Of a DNA stretch of 55,913 bases, positions 25,816 through 35,134 are shown one piece after another. A program made the position numbers and the translations under genes. The notes beneath the pieces are model-generated. The model saw nothing but the letters and a program-made list of their open reading frames with translations, did not search any database and was not told the origin of the DNA. Source of the stretch: a virus; the IMG/VR virus record IMGVR_UViG_3300044547_001026, positions 1 through 55,913 of that record, one strand, 5' to 3'. Every line of letters starts with the position of its first letter. Position 1 is the stretch's first letter.

Positions 25816-26499
25816 TTATTTAGATAAAAAACTATCCAACTTATTCATTAGATTTATCATTTTGTTAGACTGTTCAGGTCTTTCTTGGGTTGATTCCTGA
25901 TATTGTTCTCTCTCACTTGGGTCCTTAAATACATAGGCACCGGGGGTAGATGGAGATGATACTAAATCGTAACATACGAGTTCAAAGTCCTCTTGTACTA
26001 TATTCTGACCTCTAACATTCTTTAAGGAACCGACACCTCTTGATGATATACCCAACGTTGCCCCGTTCATAAGTAACATTGCGGCTTGGTCACCCTTAGT
26101 ACTAACGATACCCATCTTCTTCCAACCTGGTGAAGTGAATAGTTTAATTTTACCCATTAGGATTTTACCATCCCACCAAGTTTCAAGGATTGAATGGGAA
26201 ACCCTATCTAAATCGATAAGTGATGATGATGGGTGATTTAACTCATTTAGAGCACCACCTTTTTTAATAAGGGTTTGATATTTCTCGTTTTCTCTCTTTA
26301 ATAATACTTCAGGGTAGATTCTACCGTTCTTATTTGGAGTATCATATTTTTGTAAAACAGCATACAAAATAATATCCTGAGAGAAGTCTGTATCTTTCAT
26401 CTCGGATATTATTTTTTTATTGTCTTGGGGAGAAACGTGACCGGCGTCGTATTCTATTAATATACCTCTTCCGATTTCATTGGGTCCGAGTATTTTCAT
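25816..26499 (-). CDS. Prohead core protease, gp21-like (S78 serine protease)
   Basis: 227 residues. The fold-specific blocks are visible: ILYAVLQKYDTPNKNGRIYP, then NELNHPSS with the catalytic His at 89, and ATLGISSRGVGS with the nucleophile Ser near 152-153. This protease is assembled in the prohead core and cleaves capsid and scaffold proteins during maturation. The gene order protease, scaffold, capsid is the same as T4 21-22-23. Confidence 0.9.
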   Translation of the reverse strand: MKILGPNEIGRGILIEYDAGHVSPQDNKKIISEMKDTDFSQDIILYAVLQKYDTPNKNGRIYPEVLLKRENEKYQTLIKKGGALNELNHPSSSLIDLDRVSHSILETWWDGKILMGKIKLFTSPGWKKMGIVSTKGDQAAMLLMNGATLGISSRGVGSLKNVRGQNIVQEDFELVCYDLVSSPSTPGAYVFKDPSEREQYQESTQERPEQSNKMINLMNKLDSFLSK

Positions 26500-26513
26500 T
26501 TATCTTTTTCATA

Positions 26514-26522
26514 ATAAATACC
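26514..26522 (-). promoter_or_regulatory. Candidate phage late-promoter motif
   Basis: Minus-strand GGTATTTAT, 14 nt upstream of the protease start. Confidence 0.45.
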
Positions 26523-26533
26523 CCGTTCCTACA

Positions 26534-26959
26534 TTAATTCTTCGTTTCGTTGAAATTAAAGAGAGTTTCGTCAGTTAAAACGTTATCAATTAGTGTCTCA
26601 GATAAATCTGCAACGATTTGTTTTATCTCTTTTGACCTTACATCAAAATATTTTTCAACGTATAATGTAATTTCTAGGTCCATAAATGACCGTTTATTAA
26701 TTTTAACTCCGCTGGTCTTTATGTCCAAATCCACAATTGATTGTGGTTTAAAATATTCGCAGTTTAAATTGTGAATATTTTCTTTTATTTGTCTTCTTGT
26801 TTTGTTAATCAATCTATCGAAGTCACAATCCTCTGTATCGGGTTGTGTCCATGAGTTTAATTGGATATAGATTGTCTTTAGGTCTTTGTAGTCAACTGTA
26901 CCGTATCCTATTTTAACATTGTTGTGGACACCAATTGGAATAAATTTTCCTCTTTTCAT
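26534..26959 (-). CDS. Hypothetical structural protein of the head module
   Basis: 141 residues. The N-terminal part is beta-like (FIPIGVHNNVKIGYGTVDY, LKTIYIQLNSW). Helices with charged surfaces follow (DRLINKTRRQIKENIHNL) and a final beta/helix segment. It lies between the protease and the divergent bS21 gene within the head cluster, so a neck or head-completion role is plausible. No motif was recognised. Confidence 0.6.
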   Translation of the reverse strand: MKRGKFIPIGVHNNVKIGYGTVDYKDLKTIYIQLNSWTQPDTEDCDFDRLINKTRRQIKENIHNLNCEYFKPQSIVDLDIKTSGVKINKRSFMDLEITLYVEKYFDVRSKEIKQIVADLSETLIDNVLTDETLFNFNETKN

Positions 26960-27056
26960 TTAATATTTTCATACTTAGTTATTTTATGGTGTATTTAAAA
27001 TATACAAAAAAAAGTCAAGAAATCAAAATAATTTCATTATAATTGTAAAAAAGAAT

Positions 27057-27248
27057 ATGATAATCATCAATGTACTAAAAGAAAAAAACCTTGAAGTAGC
27101 ACTTAAAAAGTACAAATTCAAGGTTCTTAAAACTAAACAAACTGAACAACTAAGAGAGAGACAACAATTTGTGAAACCTTCGGTTGTTAAAAGAAGTGAA
27201 AAGTTAAAGGCGATTTACAAACAGCACAAGAACAATCCCGAGGATTAA
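27057..27248 (+). CDS. rpsU: Phage-encoded 30S ribosomal protein bS21
   Basis: 63 residues. MIIINVLKEKNLEVALKKYK, then LRERQQFVKPSVVKRSEKLK and AIYKQ match bS21 along the full length, with the FVKPSVVKR segment typical of Bacteroidota forms. bS21 sits on the 30S platform next to the 16S rRNA 3' end and affects mRNA selection. Incorporation of a phage copy could bias host ribosomes. It is the only plus-strand gene in the head module, with its own upstream region (TATAATTG at 27038-27045). It converges on the gene at 27245 with overlapping stop codons. Confidence 0.92.
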   Translation: MIIINVLKEKNLEVALKKYKFKVLKTKQTEQLRERQQFVKPSVVKRSEKLKAIYKQHKNNPED

Positions 27249-27976
27249 TCCAAGTTATTCTTCAACTCTGTTAATCTAAAATAGTTGTATTTCGATACTA
27301 CCGATTCATTAACGTCGTTTTTAACGTTAGTTAATTTATCACGTAGTTCATTGTCTGATTCGGTTAAAAGAGAATCAATCTTAGTATTAAGACTTTCCTT
27401 TAATGTTTCCATTTCAGATTTTAATTCAGTTTCATCCATAGAAACAATTTTCTTAAACATTTCTTTTTGACCCTCATTCATAAAATCAACAAACTTGGTG
27501 TTGAAGTTATTCACCAAAACCGCATTCAATAAAGATTGATTATCGGTATGAGTTGATTCTGAAACTTGAGATGATTTCTTTTTAGTAAGGTGTGAGATTA
27601 ATGTTTGTTTAGACTCAACCTTCTTCTCAATGTTTAAAAGGGTATTCTTTTCAGAAATAATATCTAAACATTCATAGATTACATTCTTTTCAATTGATAC
27701 ATCACCCAATATCTTATTCAAAGATTTACAAGATTCTTTAATCGAGTTTGATTTTTCAATCAACAATGATTCAATTTGTTCAACGAACAATTTGGCGGTA
27801 TCGGTACTTGAGATGTGTTTATTTTCGATATCTTCATAGAACAAGTACATTTCTGACAAGTTCTTATCTGATTTAATTTGTTTTAATAATTCTTTTACGT
27901 CTGATTTTTTATCAGAAGTGTAAGATTCTGTTAATTTGTTTAACAGTTTTGATTTTACATTACCAAAGTTTGACAT
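27245..27976 (-). CDS. Helical head-module protein
   Basis: 243 residues, almost entirely helical and charged (DVKELLKQIKSDKNLSEMYL, SDNELRDKLTNVKNDVNES), with an N-terminal amphipathic segment (NFGNVKSKLLNKLTESYTSD). It is encoded 2 nt after the portal gene. Position and composition suggest a prohead core or portal-associated scaffold component comparable in role to T4 gp67/gp68, but no homology was recognised. Confidence 0.65.
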   Translation of the reverse strand: MSNFGNVKSKLLNKLTESYTSDKKSDVKELLKQIKSDKNLSEMYLFYEDIENKHISSTDTAKLFVEQIESLLIEKSNSIKESCKSLNKILGDVSIEKNVIYECLDIISEKNTLLNIEKKVESKQTLISHLTKKKSSQVSESTHTDNQSLLNAVLVNNFNTKFVDFMNEGQKEMFKKIVSMDETELKSEMETLKESLNTKIDSLLTESDNELRDKLTNVKNDVNESVVSKYNYFRLTELKNNLD

Positions 27977-27978
27977 TC

Positions 27979-29790
27979 TTATTGTTCGTTTAGTATATCT
28001 TTTAATTTATTTTCTATTTCATAAATATTCTGTTGTGCCCTATTCATATCGAATAAATCGGTAAACTCTTCGCTCTCACCCAACATTCCTAATATTTTAC
28101 GTTTTTTTGATGATTCCGCTAACGGTTCGGCTCCACCCGATGGAGGTGCCTCCGCCGCTGGCGCTCCACCACCCATATCCATTCCACCTGGTTCTCCACC
28201 ACCTTCCGGTGCATCACCACCCTGTTCTCTTTCTTCCTCAGGAACACCGTACTTAGTATCTACTTCATCAAATACACCTGAACGTTTAATAACATTCTGA
28301 GTGTTTGTTAATTCAAATCCCATTGCTCTTTCAAGACGTTGTTGTTGTAAATCAAGTATAACCTCACTATCACTCATACCAAGAATATTTTTCTTAGCCC
28401 ATGTGTGGGATACTGGTAATATACCAACTTGTGATGTGTCAGACGTTGCATCTTTATATAGAACAATTTTTTCTTTCCACTGCTCAATACGTAATAAGTC
28501 TGATTGTGCTGAAGGGTTAGTTAATGATAATGTGAAATTATCCAACTCATCCTCCAATCCAAGAAGATACAAATGCATAAGTGCAATTTTGTTTAATTCT
28601 TGAATCATAGACTTTTGAATTCTATTGATGGTTCTAGCGAAACGGATATCCATTAACGCTAAAGTTTTACCGTCACCAACCACCTCTTCAAAACCTAAGA
28701 ATGCCTTAGGTATACGAAGTGCCGCCAACATTTTCTTTTGGATGTATTCAATATCCGCAATCTCACCTAAGTTTTGTGCTCCCGGTAGAGTTTCAATTGG
28801 ATTAGTTTGTGCCGCATCACGTACAGGAATGAAATAATCTTGGTCAACAGCCATTTGGTTATATCTCATATCCACTTGACCATTTCTACTGTCAACTATT
28901 TGGTCCCTTTTAAATTTGTTCGCCACACGTTGCACATACGCCTCGATATCTTTATCATCCATGTTACCAACGAATACTTTGAATACACGTCTTTCGGGTG
29001 CTCTTGTTGTTCTATAAATTAACATCGCATCTTCGGCAAGAAGTAATTGTTTCCAAATTCTTCTAATCTTATCCAACATTGATGTACCATATGGTAACTT
29101 TCTATCGTCACCCAGTAATCTAAAGTGGGCAATTTCCCATGCTTGGAATTCTAAATCTTTATTTTTCCATTGGAACCTTAATTCTCTCGATGGCATCTTA
29201 GAATCATTTTGGTTAGGTGCTTTAGTTGAGCCACCCTCCATTCTTTCAATCTCAATATTCGGTAATTGTTGACAACCAACAATACCTTTTTCGGGGTCAA
29301 TTTTTAAATAAACAAAATCATCACCGTACTTACACACACCACGAGCCCACATTTGTAGGTTAGTGTTCAAATCTAAACGATTAATGAATAAGTCCTCAAG
29401 TATGGTTTTAATTCTTGAAGATTCTGAAAATATAGTAAGAATTTCACCTTTTTCTGATAATGTAGTAGATTCTTCTGCATAGATGTCTAATGCCGCCGAA
29501 ATCTCAGGAGTAAACTCCATTGATTCATAATCATAATACGCCGACATTCTATTTGGTTCATAATAAACCGATTGGTTATATAATGATTGTTCAAGTTTTG
29601 TCCACTTGTCAGCAACGTATTGACTCTGTTGAGCCTGTAACATCGCCTTTTCGTATTCTTCCCTACTATTGGTTTTTAGTATTTCTTCTCTCGAGAAATT
29701 AAATGACGGTGAATCCTCGGGTTTTACTTGTCCCGGGAAACCAAACATCTTGGTTAACCTCTGAAATACAGTTATGTTATTATCTGCCAT
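27979..29790 (-). CDS. Portal protein, gp20-like
   Basis: 603 residues. YYEPNRMSAYYDYESMEFTP, then PEISAALDIYAEESTTL and LDKIRRIWKQLLLAEDAMLI are T4-type portal signatures, with ALRIPKAFLGFEEV later. The C-terminus is Gly/Pro/Ala-rich and ends in a charged helix. Twelve copies form the portal ring through which terminase packages DNA. The gene sits between terminase and the helical head protein, as in T4-like genomes. Confidence 0.92.
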   Translation of the reverse strand: MADNNITVFQRLTKMFGFPGQVKPEDSPSFNFSREEILKTNSREEYEKAMLQAQQSQYVADKWTKLEQSLYNQSVYYEPNRMSAYYDYESMEFTPEISAALDIYAEESTTLSEKGEILTIFSESSRIKTILEDLFINRLDLNTNLQMWARGVCKYGDDFVYLKIDPEKGIVGCQQLPNIEIERMEGGSTKAPNQNDSKMPSRELRFQWKNKDLEFQAWEIAHFRLLGDDRKLPYGTSMLDKIRRIWKQLLLAEDAMLIYRTTRAPERRVFKVFVGNMDDKDIEAYVQRVANKFKRDQIVDSRNGQVDMRYNQMAVDQDYFIPVRDAAQTNPIETLPGAQNLGEIADIEYIQKKMLAALRIPKAFLGFEEVVGDGKTLALMDIRFARTINRIQKSMIQELNKIALMHLYLLGLEDELDNFTLSLTNPSAQSDLLRIEQWKEKIVLYKDATSDTSQVGILPVSHTWAKKNILGMSDSEVILDLQQQRLERAMGFELTNTQNVIKRSGVFDEVDTKYGVPEEEREQGGDAPEGGGEPGGMDMGGGAPAAEAPPSGGAEPLAESSKKRKILGMLGESEEFTDLFDMNRAQQNIYEIENKLKDILNEQ

Positions 29791-29794
29791 GTAT

Positions 29795-29802
29795 ATAAAT
29801 AG
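29795..29802 (-). promoter_or_regulatory. Candidate phage late-promoter motif
   Basis: Minus-strand CTATTTAT, 4 nt before the portal ATG; a second TATTTATA-like copy lies about 20 nt further upstream. Confidence 0.45.
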
Positions 29803-29847
29803 TTTTCTTTATAATATAAATAATTTTAAGGGGATATTAAAGTCGTG

Positions 29848-31617
29848 TTACCTCTTTTTGGAAAATAACCACGAATATTCTTTATAGTGGTCCTTAGTCG
29901 CATTACCGTGTATCTGTTGAACCACATTAGCGTCCGTACCCATTGAACCTATTTGGTCAAATGCGGTACCATATGAATAAAACGATTTGTTCGGTTCGTA
30001 GGTTCTTTCAGTTACCGTCCACGACTCCAACATTGCCTTATTTGCGTTCTCGTTTTTTTCTAATTGACTAAAACACATATCGGCCGCGTAAAGTGCCATC
30101 GACATACTCATAATTGCATCATCATGATGTCCTTTCATGTGGTCAGGTCTACCGTTGATATAAACAAATGTGTTTAATTCATTTACTAATCTACTTGACC
30201 TAACTTGGAATCCTTTTCTTAATTGTTCTTCAAATGCGGCAACAATCTGAGTTCTTTTATTGTTAAAATTTAATCCGGGGATTTTTTCCATCGCCTTCGA
30301 ATTATATTCCCAAATATTCTTTGTATTAACACCATCAATATACAGGTTCCTATAATTCATCTCCTGTAATTTTCTGGATGTTGCCACACCCATACCACCG
30401 GTGATATCAATTACAATAAACGCCTCATATAAAATTCCCCATTTATATGCAACTGACGCTAAATCGTCGGGTGGAATCTTACCTATATATTCCGCAACTT
30501 GTTCCCTCTCATCAAAGTCAATTATATTAATAGATGAGAAGTCTTCACTGTCCCCTCTACTCACATCGACACCCATAATGTATTTATGTCCTTGTACCGG
30601 TTCTTTCCATTGCCAAAAGGTACCTTGCATGTACTTTTCTTTTGGTGTGCGTAACATGTTCTTAGTTATATTATCTTGAATATCACCCGGAATAACACCA
30701 TCACCCGAACCCAAGAAGTCACACTCTAACTCTTGCGCAATCTTACGTCTATCATATTTGAACTTTTTTGACATTGATTCAAACCATGAAGAAAACGGTT
30801 TATATCCCAATTCTTCAAGTTCGGCATACTTTTCTATGTCAAAGTCATATATTATCACTTCAGTATCGTCATATTGTTCTCTATTCAACATGTAATGACA
30901 TATATCCTGACATTTAACCCAACGTAAGTCCTTTGTGTAACGAGGGTCTTTAAACCACCTTAAATCGGTTATATGGAAGTCATTGATACCTCTCATCGCT
31001 TGGTCATAAACACCATAGTAAATTGGGTCATATCCATTCGGAGTAGAAACAAGAATAATCTTACCACCTGTAGATAGGGATGCCATAGATGCCGCCCAAA
31101 AATCTTCACCGGCTTCGATATATGCCGCCTCGTCAAATACAAGGATTGTTGGGGTATAACCACGTAACGCATCCGCAGATGTCGCAACCGCCTTAACCTC
31201 ACACCCGTTGTTTAACCTAAATCTACTTTCTGAATTTTTATCGGGTGAAAACCCAACATTCAACCAATCTGGCCATTGGTCTAAGAAATGACGAACCTTA
31301 TTGGCCATTTCCACCGCGGTATCCTTTTTGTTGGCAATTAATAATACCCTTTCAGGGTTTTCTGGTTTTGCCAATTGTAGTCTTCTGGAAATCCATGCGG
31401 CAGTTACTGTGGTAACACCGGCCTGTCTATATTTCCTCGTAATATTTTCGTTGTATACTTCGTAATCCTTGATTAACTGAACTTGGTCAGGGAATAACTC
31501 TAAAGGAACATATTTCTTTTGCGTATTGTCATATGTCGTTAAGTATGTTTTTAACGCATATGGAGCATCCTTCATTATACGAGCATACTCTTTTAATTGT
31601 TCTATCTTATTACTCAT
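29848..31617 (-). CDS. Terminase large subunit, gp17-like
   Basis: 589 residues. ATPase: KYRQAGVTT near 62-70 is the variant Walker A, and PTILVFDEAAY (156-166) the Walker B with catalytic Glu. Nuclease: GVDVSRGDSEDFSS near 350 and HHDDAIMSMSMAL near 505 supply the RNase H-fold acidic residues. This motor packages DNA through the portal and cuts headfuls. The start overlaps no gene and follows a terminator and a late-type motif, so packaging is a separate transcription unit from the genes above it. Confidence 0.95.
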   Translation of the reverse strand: MSNKIEQLKEYARIMKDAPYALKTYLTTYDNTQKKYVPLELFPDQVQLIKDYEVYNENITRKYRQAGVTTVTAAWISRRLQLAKPENPERVLLIANKKDTAVEMANKVRHFLDQWPDWLNVGFSPDKNSESRFRLNNGCEVKAVATSADALRGYTPTILVFDEAAYIEAGEDFWAASMASLSTGGKIILVSTPNGYDPIYYGVYDQAMRGINDFHITDLRWFKDPRYTKDLRWVKCQDICHYMLNREQYDDTEVIIYDFDIEKYAELEELGYKPFSSWFESMSKKFKYDRRKIAQELECDFLGSGDGVIPGDIQDNITKNMLRTPKEKYMQGTFWQWKEPVQGHKYIMGVDVSRGDSEDFSSINIIDFDEREQVAEYIGKIPPDDLASVAYKWGILYEAFIVIDITGGMGVATSRKLQEMNYRNLYIDGVNTKNIWEYNSKAMEKIPGLNFNNKRTQIVAAFEEQLRKGFQVRSSRLVNELNTFVYINGRPDHMKGHHDDAIMSMSMALYAADMCFSQLEKNENANKAMLESWTVTERTYEPNKSFYSYGTAFDQIGSMGTDANVVQQIHGNATKDHYKEYSWLFSKKR

Positions 31618-31621
31618 ATAT

Positions 31622-31629
31622 ATAAATAC
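31622..31629 (-). promoter_or_regulatory. Candidate phage late-promoter motif
   Basis: Minus-strand GTATTTAT, 4 nt before the terminase ATG and just downstream of the terminator of the preceding gene. Confidence 0.5.
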
Positions 31630-31631
31630 AA

Positions 31632-31657
31632 AAAAAGGAGGTTAAAAACCCCCTTTT
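31632..31657 (-). terminator. Intrinsic terminator
   Basis: On the minus strand a stem AAAGGGGG with CCTCCTTT (one G-T pair) is followed by a T run. It lies just past the stop of the gene at 31663-33096. Confidence 0.75.
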
Positions 31658-31662
31658 AAATA

Positions 31663-33096
31663 TTATCGATTATCGTCATCATCGTCATCCGATAAACTAA
31701 TACCTAAATCACCTAAAAGATTTCTCATATCATCATCAGTAAAATCATCCGCAACATCATCTAAATCATTATTAAATGATTCCATTGCATCTTGGTAATC
31801 TTGGTCTCTAAGTAATTGTTCAATCCCTAACATTAATTCATTCATTAATCTTTTACCATTTGCAGAACCTGAAACAACCTCCTTTGCGAATACCAATAAA
31901 TTTTTTGCTGGTAATTTGAAAATTGTCATTAGTAATCTATTCTGTAGATGCATCTTATTTACATCGGTTAAGATGTCTTCAGGAAATTGTCTTCTCATCC
32001 TTTCCCATATTGCTGGTCCTAATCTCAAATCCCATACTTCTTTTTCTAAAGTATCTTCTGATTGTTGTACCGCATTAAAAGTTTCTAAATCATCTGGGTC
32101 ACCGGCGTATGAAATTAAATCCATCACCGCTTTAACTAATTCATGGACAAGTACGGGAAAATTAACAGCTTCTATTGTTATTTTAGGGGGGTTGGAATTT
32201 CTATCTGTTTTTTGTTTACCAGCCATACTTGACCCACCTTCTCCGCCTCCACCCATCATCATTTTCATTTGTTCGTCACTTAATTGCCAATAAAGTGTAT
32301 CGTTAATTGACATTAAAATACCGTATTGATTTATCAAGTTTTCAGAACCAGTAATTTCTTCAATTTTATCAGGAACATAATGATACATATAGTGAGCCTT
32401 TTCTGATGCACCTTGTATCATACTATTAATAAATCTTCTTTTTGCTTTTTCTAAATCAAGTTTTTCCAAATCACCCATTAAATCCTCCTCAACCTCAATA
32501 TTTACTTCTGGAGCATTTTGTTGTTGACCTTGTTCTCTATTGAAATCACTCGAATCAATTTCACCTGTATTAACAATTTTAACATCAAATTGTAAAATAT
32601 TTACTTTTTTTCTAGTTGTTCCGGTTATTTGATACTTATATGCCATATATACACCATCAATAAATTCAACACCAGCACCTTCTTCAATCTCCTTTGGTTT
32701 AAAAACATTCAGTTCTTTTACAACTAAATCAACTGATAATTTTTCTAATTCTCCTCTATGTGCTCTTTCGGTTTGTACAATTTGATTATGAGCAGTCATC
32801 ATCATTTGAGCTAATGGCATTATATCATTAATAGTCCTAAGAGGTGTATTAATACCCGTATATTGTCTTAGGTTACTAATTACTTGTCTATATCTTTCAG
32901 ATGCTAAAAGTTCTTGGAAATTTTTATTGGGTTCATCACCTGTTTTAGGAAATGGAATTTTTTTCAATGGAGTATCTCCTTGAGCTAGTTTATTTTGTAT
33001 ACCTTGGTCAGGTCTATCTTCCGTATCGAAATCCATTGCCATCTCTTCTAAATTTTCTTTAATTAAAGATAACAAATTTTTTTTACTAAATTCCAT
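31663..33096 (-). CDS. Large acidic virion-associated protein
   Basis: 477 residues. The N-terminal amphipathic helix MEFSKKNLLSLIKENLEEMA is of the recurrent type. The middle includes YMAYKYQITGTTRKKVNILQ, a Gly/Met-rich loop, and VNFPVLVHELVKAVMDLISY, a conserved-looking hydrophobic helix with HEL that is not a complete zinc-protease HExxH motif. The C-terminus ends in an Asp run. It is encoded just upstream of terminase and overlaps the preceding gene by 11 nt. Probably structural; function unknown. Confidence 0.65.
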   Translation of the reverse strand: MEFSKKNLLSLIKENLEEMAMDFDTEDRPDQGIQNKLAQGDTPLKKIPFPKTGDEPNKNFQELLASERYRQVISNLRQYTGINTPLRTINDIMPLAQMMMTAHNQIVQTERAHRGELEKLSVDLVVKELNVFKPKEIEEGAGVEFIDGVYMAYKYQITGTTRKKVNILQFDVKIVNTGEIDSSDFNREQGQQQNAPEVNIEVEEDLMGDLEKLDLEKAKRRFINSMIQGASEKAHYMYHYVPDKIEEITGSENLINQYGILMSINDTLYWQLSDEQMKMMMGGGGEGGSSMAGKQKTDRNSNPPKITIEAVNFPVLVHELVKAVMDLISYAGDPDDLETFNAVQQSEDTLEKEVWDLRLGPAIWERMRRQFPEDILTDVNKMHLQNRLLMTIFKLPAKNLLVFAKEVVSGSANGKRLMNELMLGIEQLLRDQDYQDAMESFNNDLDDVADDFTDDDMRNLLGDLGISLSDDDDDDNR

Positions 33097-33682
33097 TTTT
33101 AATTCTTTTTTTTTCAGCTAATGCTTTTGGAGCATGATTAGGTCCCGGTTTAGGACTAAATGGGTCATCAGTTTTAGGTTTTTCTGTTGGTTTCTCTCTA
33201 ACAGGTCTTTCTCTAACCGGTGTTTCGGTTTCTTTTTCTTTGGTTGATGATGACATGATTGAATCATAAGTCATAAATTCAGGAACACCGTTGTGTCCTT
33301 TGTTTGCCTTAGTTGCCGGCATTGGTGTTGAAGTTTCTTTAACTTTAGAACTAATAATTTCCATAATTTCACTTTTTTTCGTAAAATTACTAAATTTTTC
33401 CTCAGCCAAATTTAAAACCCAAGATTCAACCTCATTTTCTTTTTGAACATGAGACCATTCTTCATTTTCATCCCCTTCTTCACTCTTTTCTTCGTAAGTT
33501 TCAATTGTCTTACCTAATTTTTTTGCATTTTCAATGTCCTTAACGTTATCTGACTTAATTATTACCGCTTCTTTTAAAACAGTTTTGGCTAAAACGGTAA
33601 GTTCCTTGTCTCCCATACGAGAAAGGGTCTTTTCAGAAAACCCCTCAGATAATAGTTTTTCGATTATATCTTTTCTTTTCAT
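33086..33682 (-). CDS. Hypothetical charged virion-associated protein
   Basis: 198 residues. It begins with a short helix (MKRKDIIEKLLSEGFSEKTL) and has a Glu-rich middle and a C-terminal half rich in Pro, Lys, Glu and Arg (ETPVRERPVREKPTEKPKTD) that is likely disordered. Overlaps of 11 nt downstream and 4 nt upstream place it in a tight operon ahead of terminase. No family recognised. Confidence 0.6.
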   Translation of the reverse strand: MKRKDIIEKLLSEGFSEKTLSRMGDKELTVLAKTVLKEAVIIKSDNVKDIENAKKLGKTIETYEEKSEEGDENEEWSHVQKENEVESWVLNLAEEKFSNFTKKSEIMEIISSKVKETSTPMPATKANKGHNGVPEFMTYDSIMSSSTKEKETETPVRERPVREKPTEKPKTDDPFSPKPGPNHAPKALAEKKRIKNGI

Positions 33683-34080
33683 AACGATTTAAATTTTAAT
33701 TCTTGGGTTTCTAAAATATAACCTCTTGATTTTAGTTTTTTCTCTACTGATTCCATGGATTCACCAAAACGGAAAAACATTCTATCTTCATCCATGTCGA
33801 AATTAGATTTTTCCCATGCCATGGCAATTATACCATCCACAGCATCAATAACACCGAAATAGTCAGAATTTTGTATTAATTCAAAAACCACATCGGTGTC
33901 ACGTAAAAGACCTACAAGGTCAATATATTCAATACTTGGAGACTTTGAGGTCATTGTTGAAGATGCTGGAACGTCAAACCATTCCTCCATGTCAATTTCT
34001 ACGCTTTCACTAAAAATGAATTCGTACTGTCTTTGACCTTTAAAATCGGAACCGATTTCATTGACGTATATTAAACGCAT
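33679..34080 (-). CDS. Hypothetical structural protein
   Basis: 133 residues with a mixed alpha/beta pattern (RLIYVNEIGSDFKGQRQYEF, then IEYIDLVGLLRDTDVVFELI, then FGVIDAVDGIIAMAWEKSN). It overlaps the downstream gene by 4 nt and is 1 nt from the upstream one. No signal peptide or catalytic motif. Context implies a head or neck component. Confidence 0.6.
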   Translation of the reverse strand: MRLIYVNEIGSDFKGQRQYEFIFSESVEIDMEEWFDVPASSTMTSKSPSIEYIDLVGLLRDTDVVFELIQNSDYFGVIDAVDGIIAMAWEKSNFDMDEDRMFFRFGESMESVEKKLKSRGYILETQELKFKSL

Positions 34081-34081
34081 C

Positions 34082-35059
34082 TTACTTGAAATATTTACCT
34101 AAAGTTTCCCCGATATTTCTGTTAATTTCTTTCTTTATTTCCTCCAAGTCGATTTCCATTACGTCATCTTCTTGTACCGAACCTAAATCAGCATAATTGC
34201 TCAAATCAATTTCTTCGTCTTGAACTGCTGGCATATTAACAAAACTCTCCAATTTATCCATTATTGACATTTCACCCAAATCTTCGTCTGCTTCAGGTTC
34301 TTCTGCCGGCATTTCAGGTTCTTCTGCAGGAATCCCTTCCTCATCACCAAAATCCTCTTCATCTCTGTCGAATTTTTTAGCGATGTCTTCGATGTCCTCA
34401 ATCTCAAGTTTGTTAAGGTCAACCGCCGAGATAATCATGTTAAGTACGTATTTGATATCGTCACTTTCCATTTTTTCTTTTTGGTCTCTTAATTCTTGAC
34501 CTAATTTACCTGCGAATTTTTGAACTTCAGCCATGTAATCAGATGGTTTGGGTGTGTTTTCATCACCCATTTCAGGTTCCATTGATGTATCATCAGAAGG
34601 AACATCTGAACCCATATCATCCATAGATGTTACCGGTGTCTCGTCTGCAGATGGTTCTGATGGAACATCAGTTGGCATCGGTGCTGGCGCATCAACAGGC
34701 ATTGCAGGTTCTGTGGTTTTGTTTTGTTTTAATACATATTTTGTGGCTTCCTGTAATTGTTCTTGACCATTTAAAAGGTCAAGTCTTTTCAATGCCTCAG
34801 CGTATGAACTAAATTTGTTTTTATTTTTCATGAAAAGACCACCAATGTAATCCAATGAACTTTCATTTAAACCTTTCTTTACGAAATATCCATCTTTTTC
34901 TTTGACGATACCGTATACACCGTTTACTGATTCTGAGATATACTCAGCCTTAGACGATGTGTTGTTTGTTTTATTACCGTAATAAGTCAACTCAAGAATT
35001 CTCTTTAATTTGTCGTCTCCTTGAAGTTTCTCACTTCCTAATGGTTTTAAGTCTGCCAT
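34082..35059 (-). CDS. Acidic hypothetical virion protein
   Basis: 325 residues. The N-terminal third is mixed (LKRILELTYYGNKT, GIVKEKDGYFVKKGLNESS). The middle is Pro/Asp/Ser-rich and low complexity, followed by a helical segment and an acidic repeat (AEEPEMPAEEPEADED), and the end is again helical (DDVMEIDLEEIKKEINRNIG). Composition suggests a prohead-internal or scaffold-like protein. It is the first gene after a late-type motif at 35099-35106. Confidence 0.6.
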   Translation of the reverse strand: MADLKPLGSEKLQGDDKLKRILELTYYGNKTNNTSSKAEYISESVNGVYGIVKEKDGYFVKKGLNESSLDYIGGLFMKNKNKFSSYAEALKRLDLLNGQEQLQEATKYVLKQNKTTEPAMPVDAPAPMPTDVPSEPSADETPVTSMDDMGSDVPSDDTSMEPEMGDENTPKPSDYMAEVQKFAGKLGQELRDQKEKMESDDIKYVLNMIISAVDLNKLEIEDIEDIAKKFDRDEEDFGDEEGIPAEEPEMPAEEPEADEDLGEMSIMDKLESFVNMPAVQDEEIDLSNYADLGSVQEDDVMEIDLEEIKKEINRNIGETLGKYFK

Positions 35060-35098
35060 GTTTTTTAAATATTGATAATGTGTTATTCTTAGTATCCT

Positions 35099-35106
35099 AT
35101 AAATAC
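35099..35106 (-). promoter_or_regulatory. Candidate phage late-promoter motif
   Basis: Minus-strand GTATTTAT, 39 nt upstream of the start at 35059. Confidence 0.4.
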
Positions 35107-35134
35107 ATGCATATAGGTAAAAAAATTATGATTA

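Noticed and set aside
31663-33096. Zinc metalloprotease from the HELVK segment
   Set aside because: The HExxH motif is incomplete (no second His) and no third ligand is evident.
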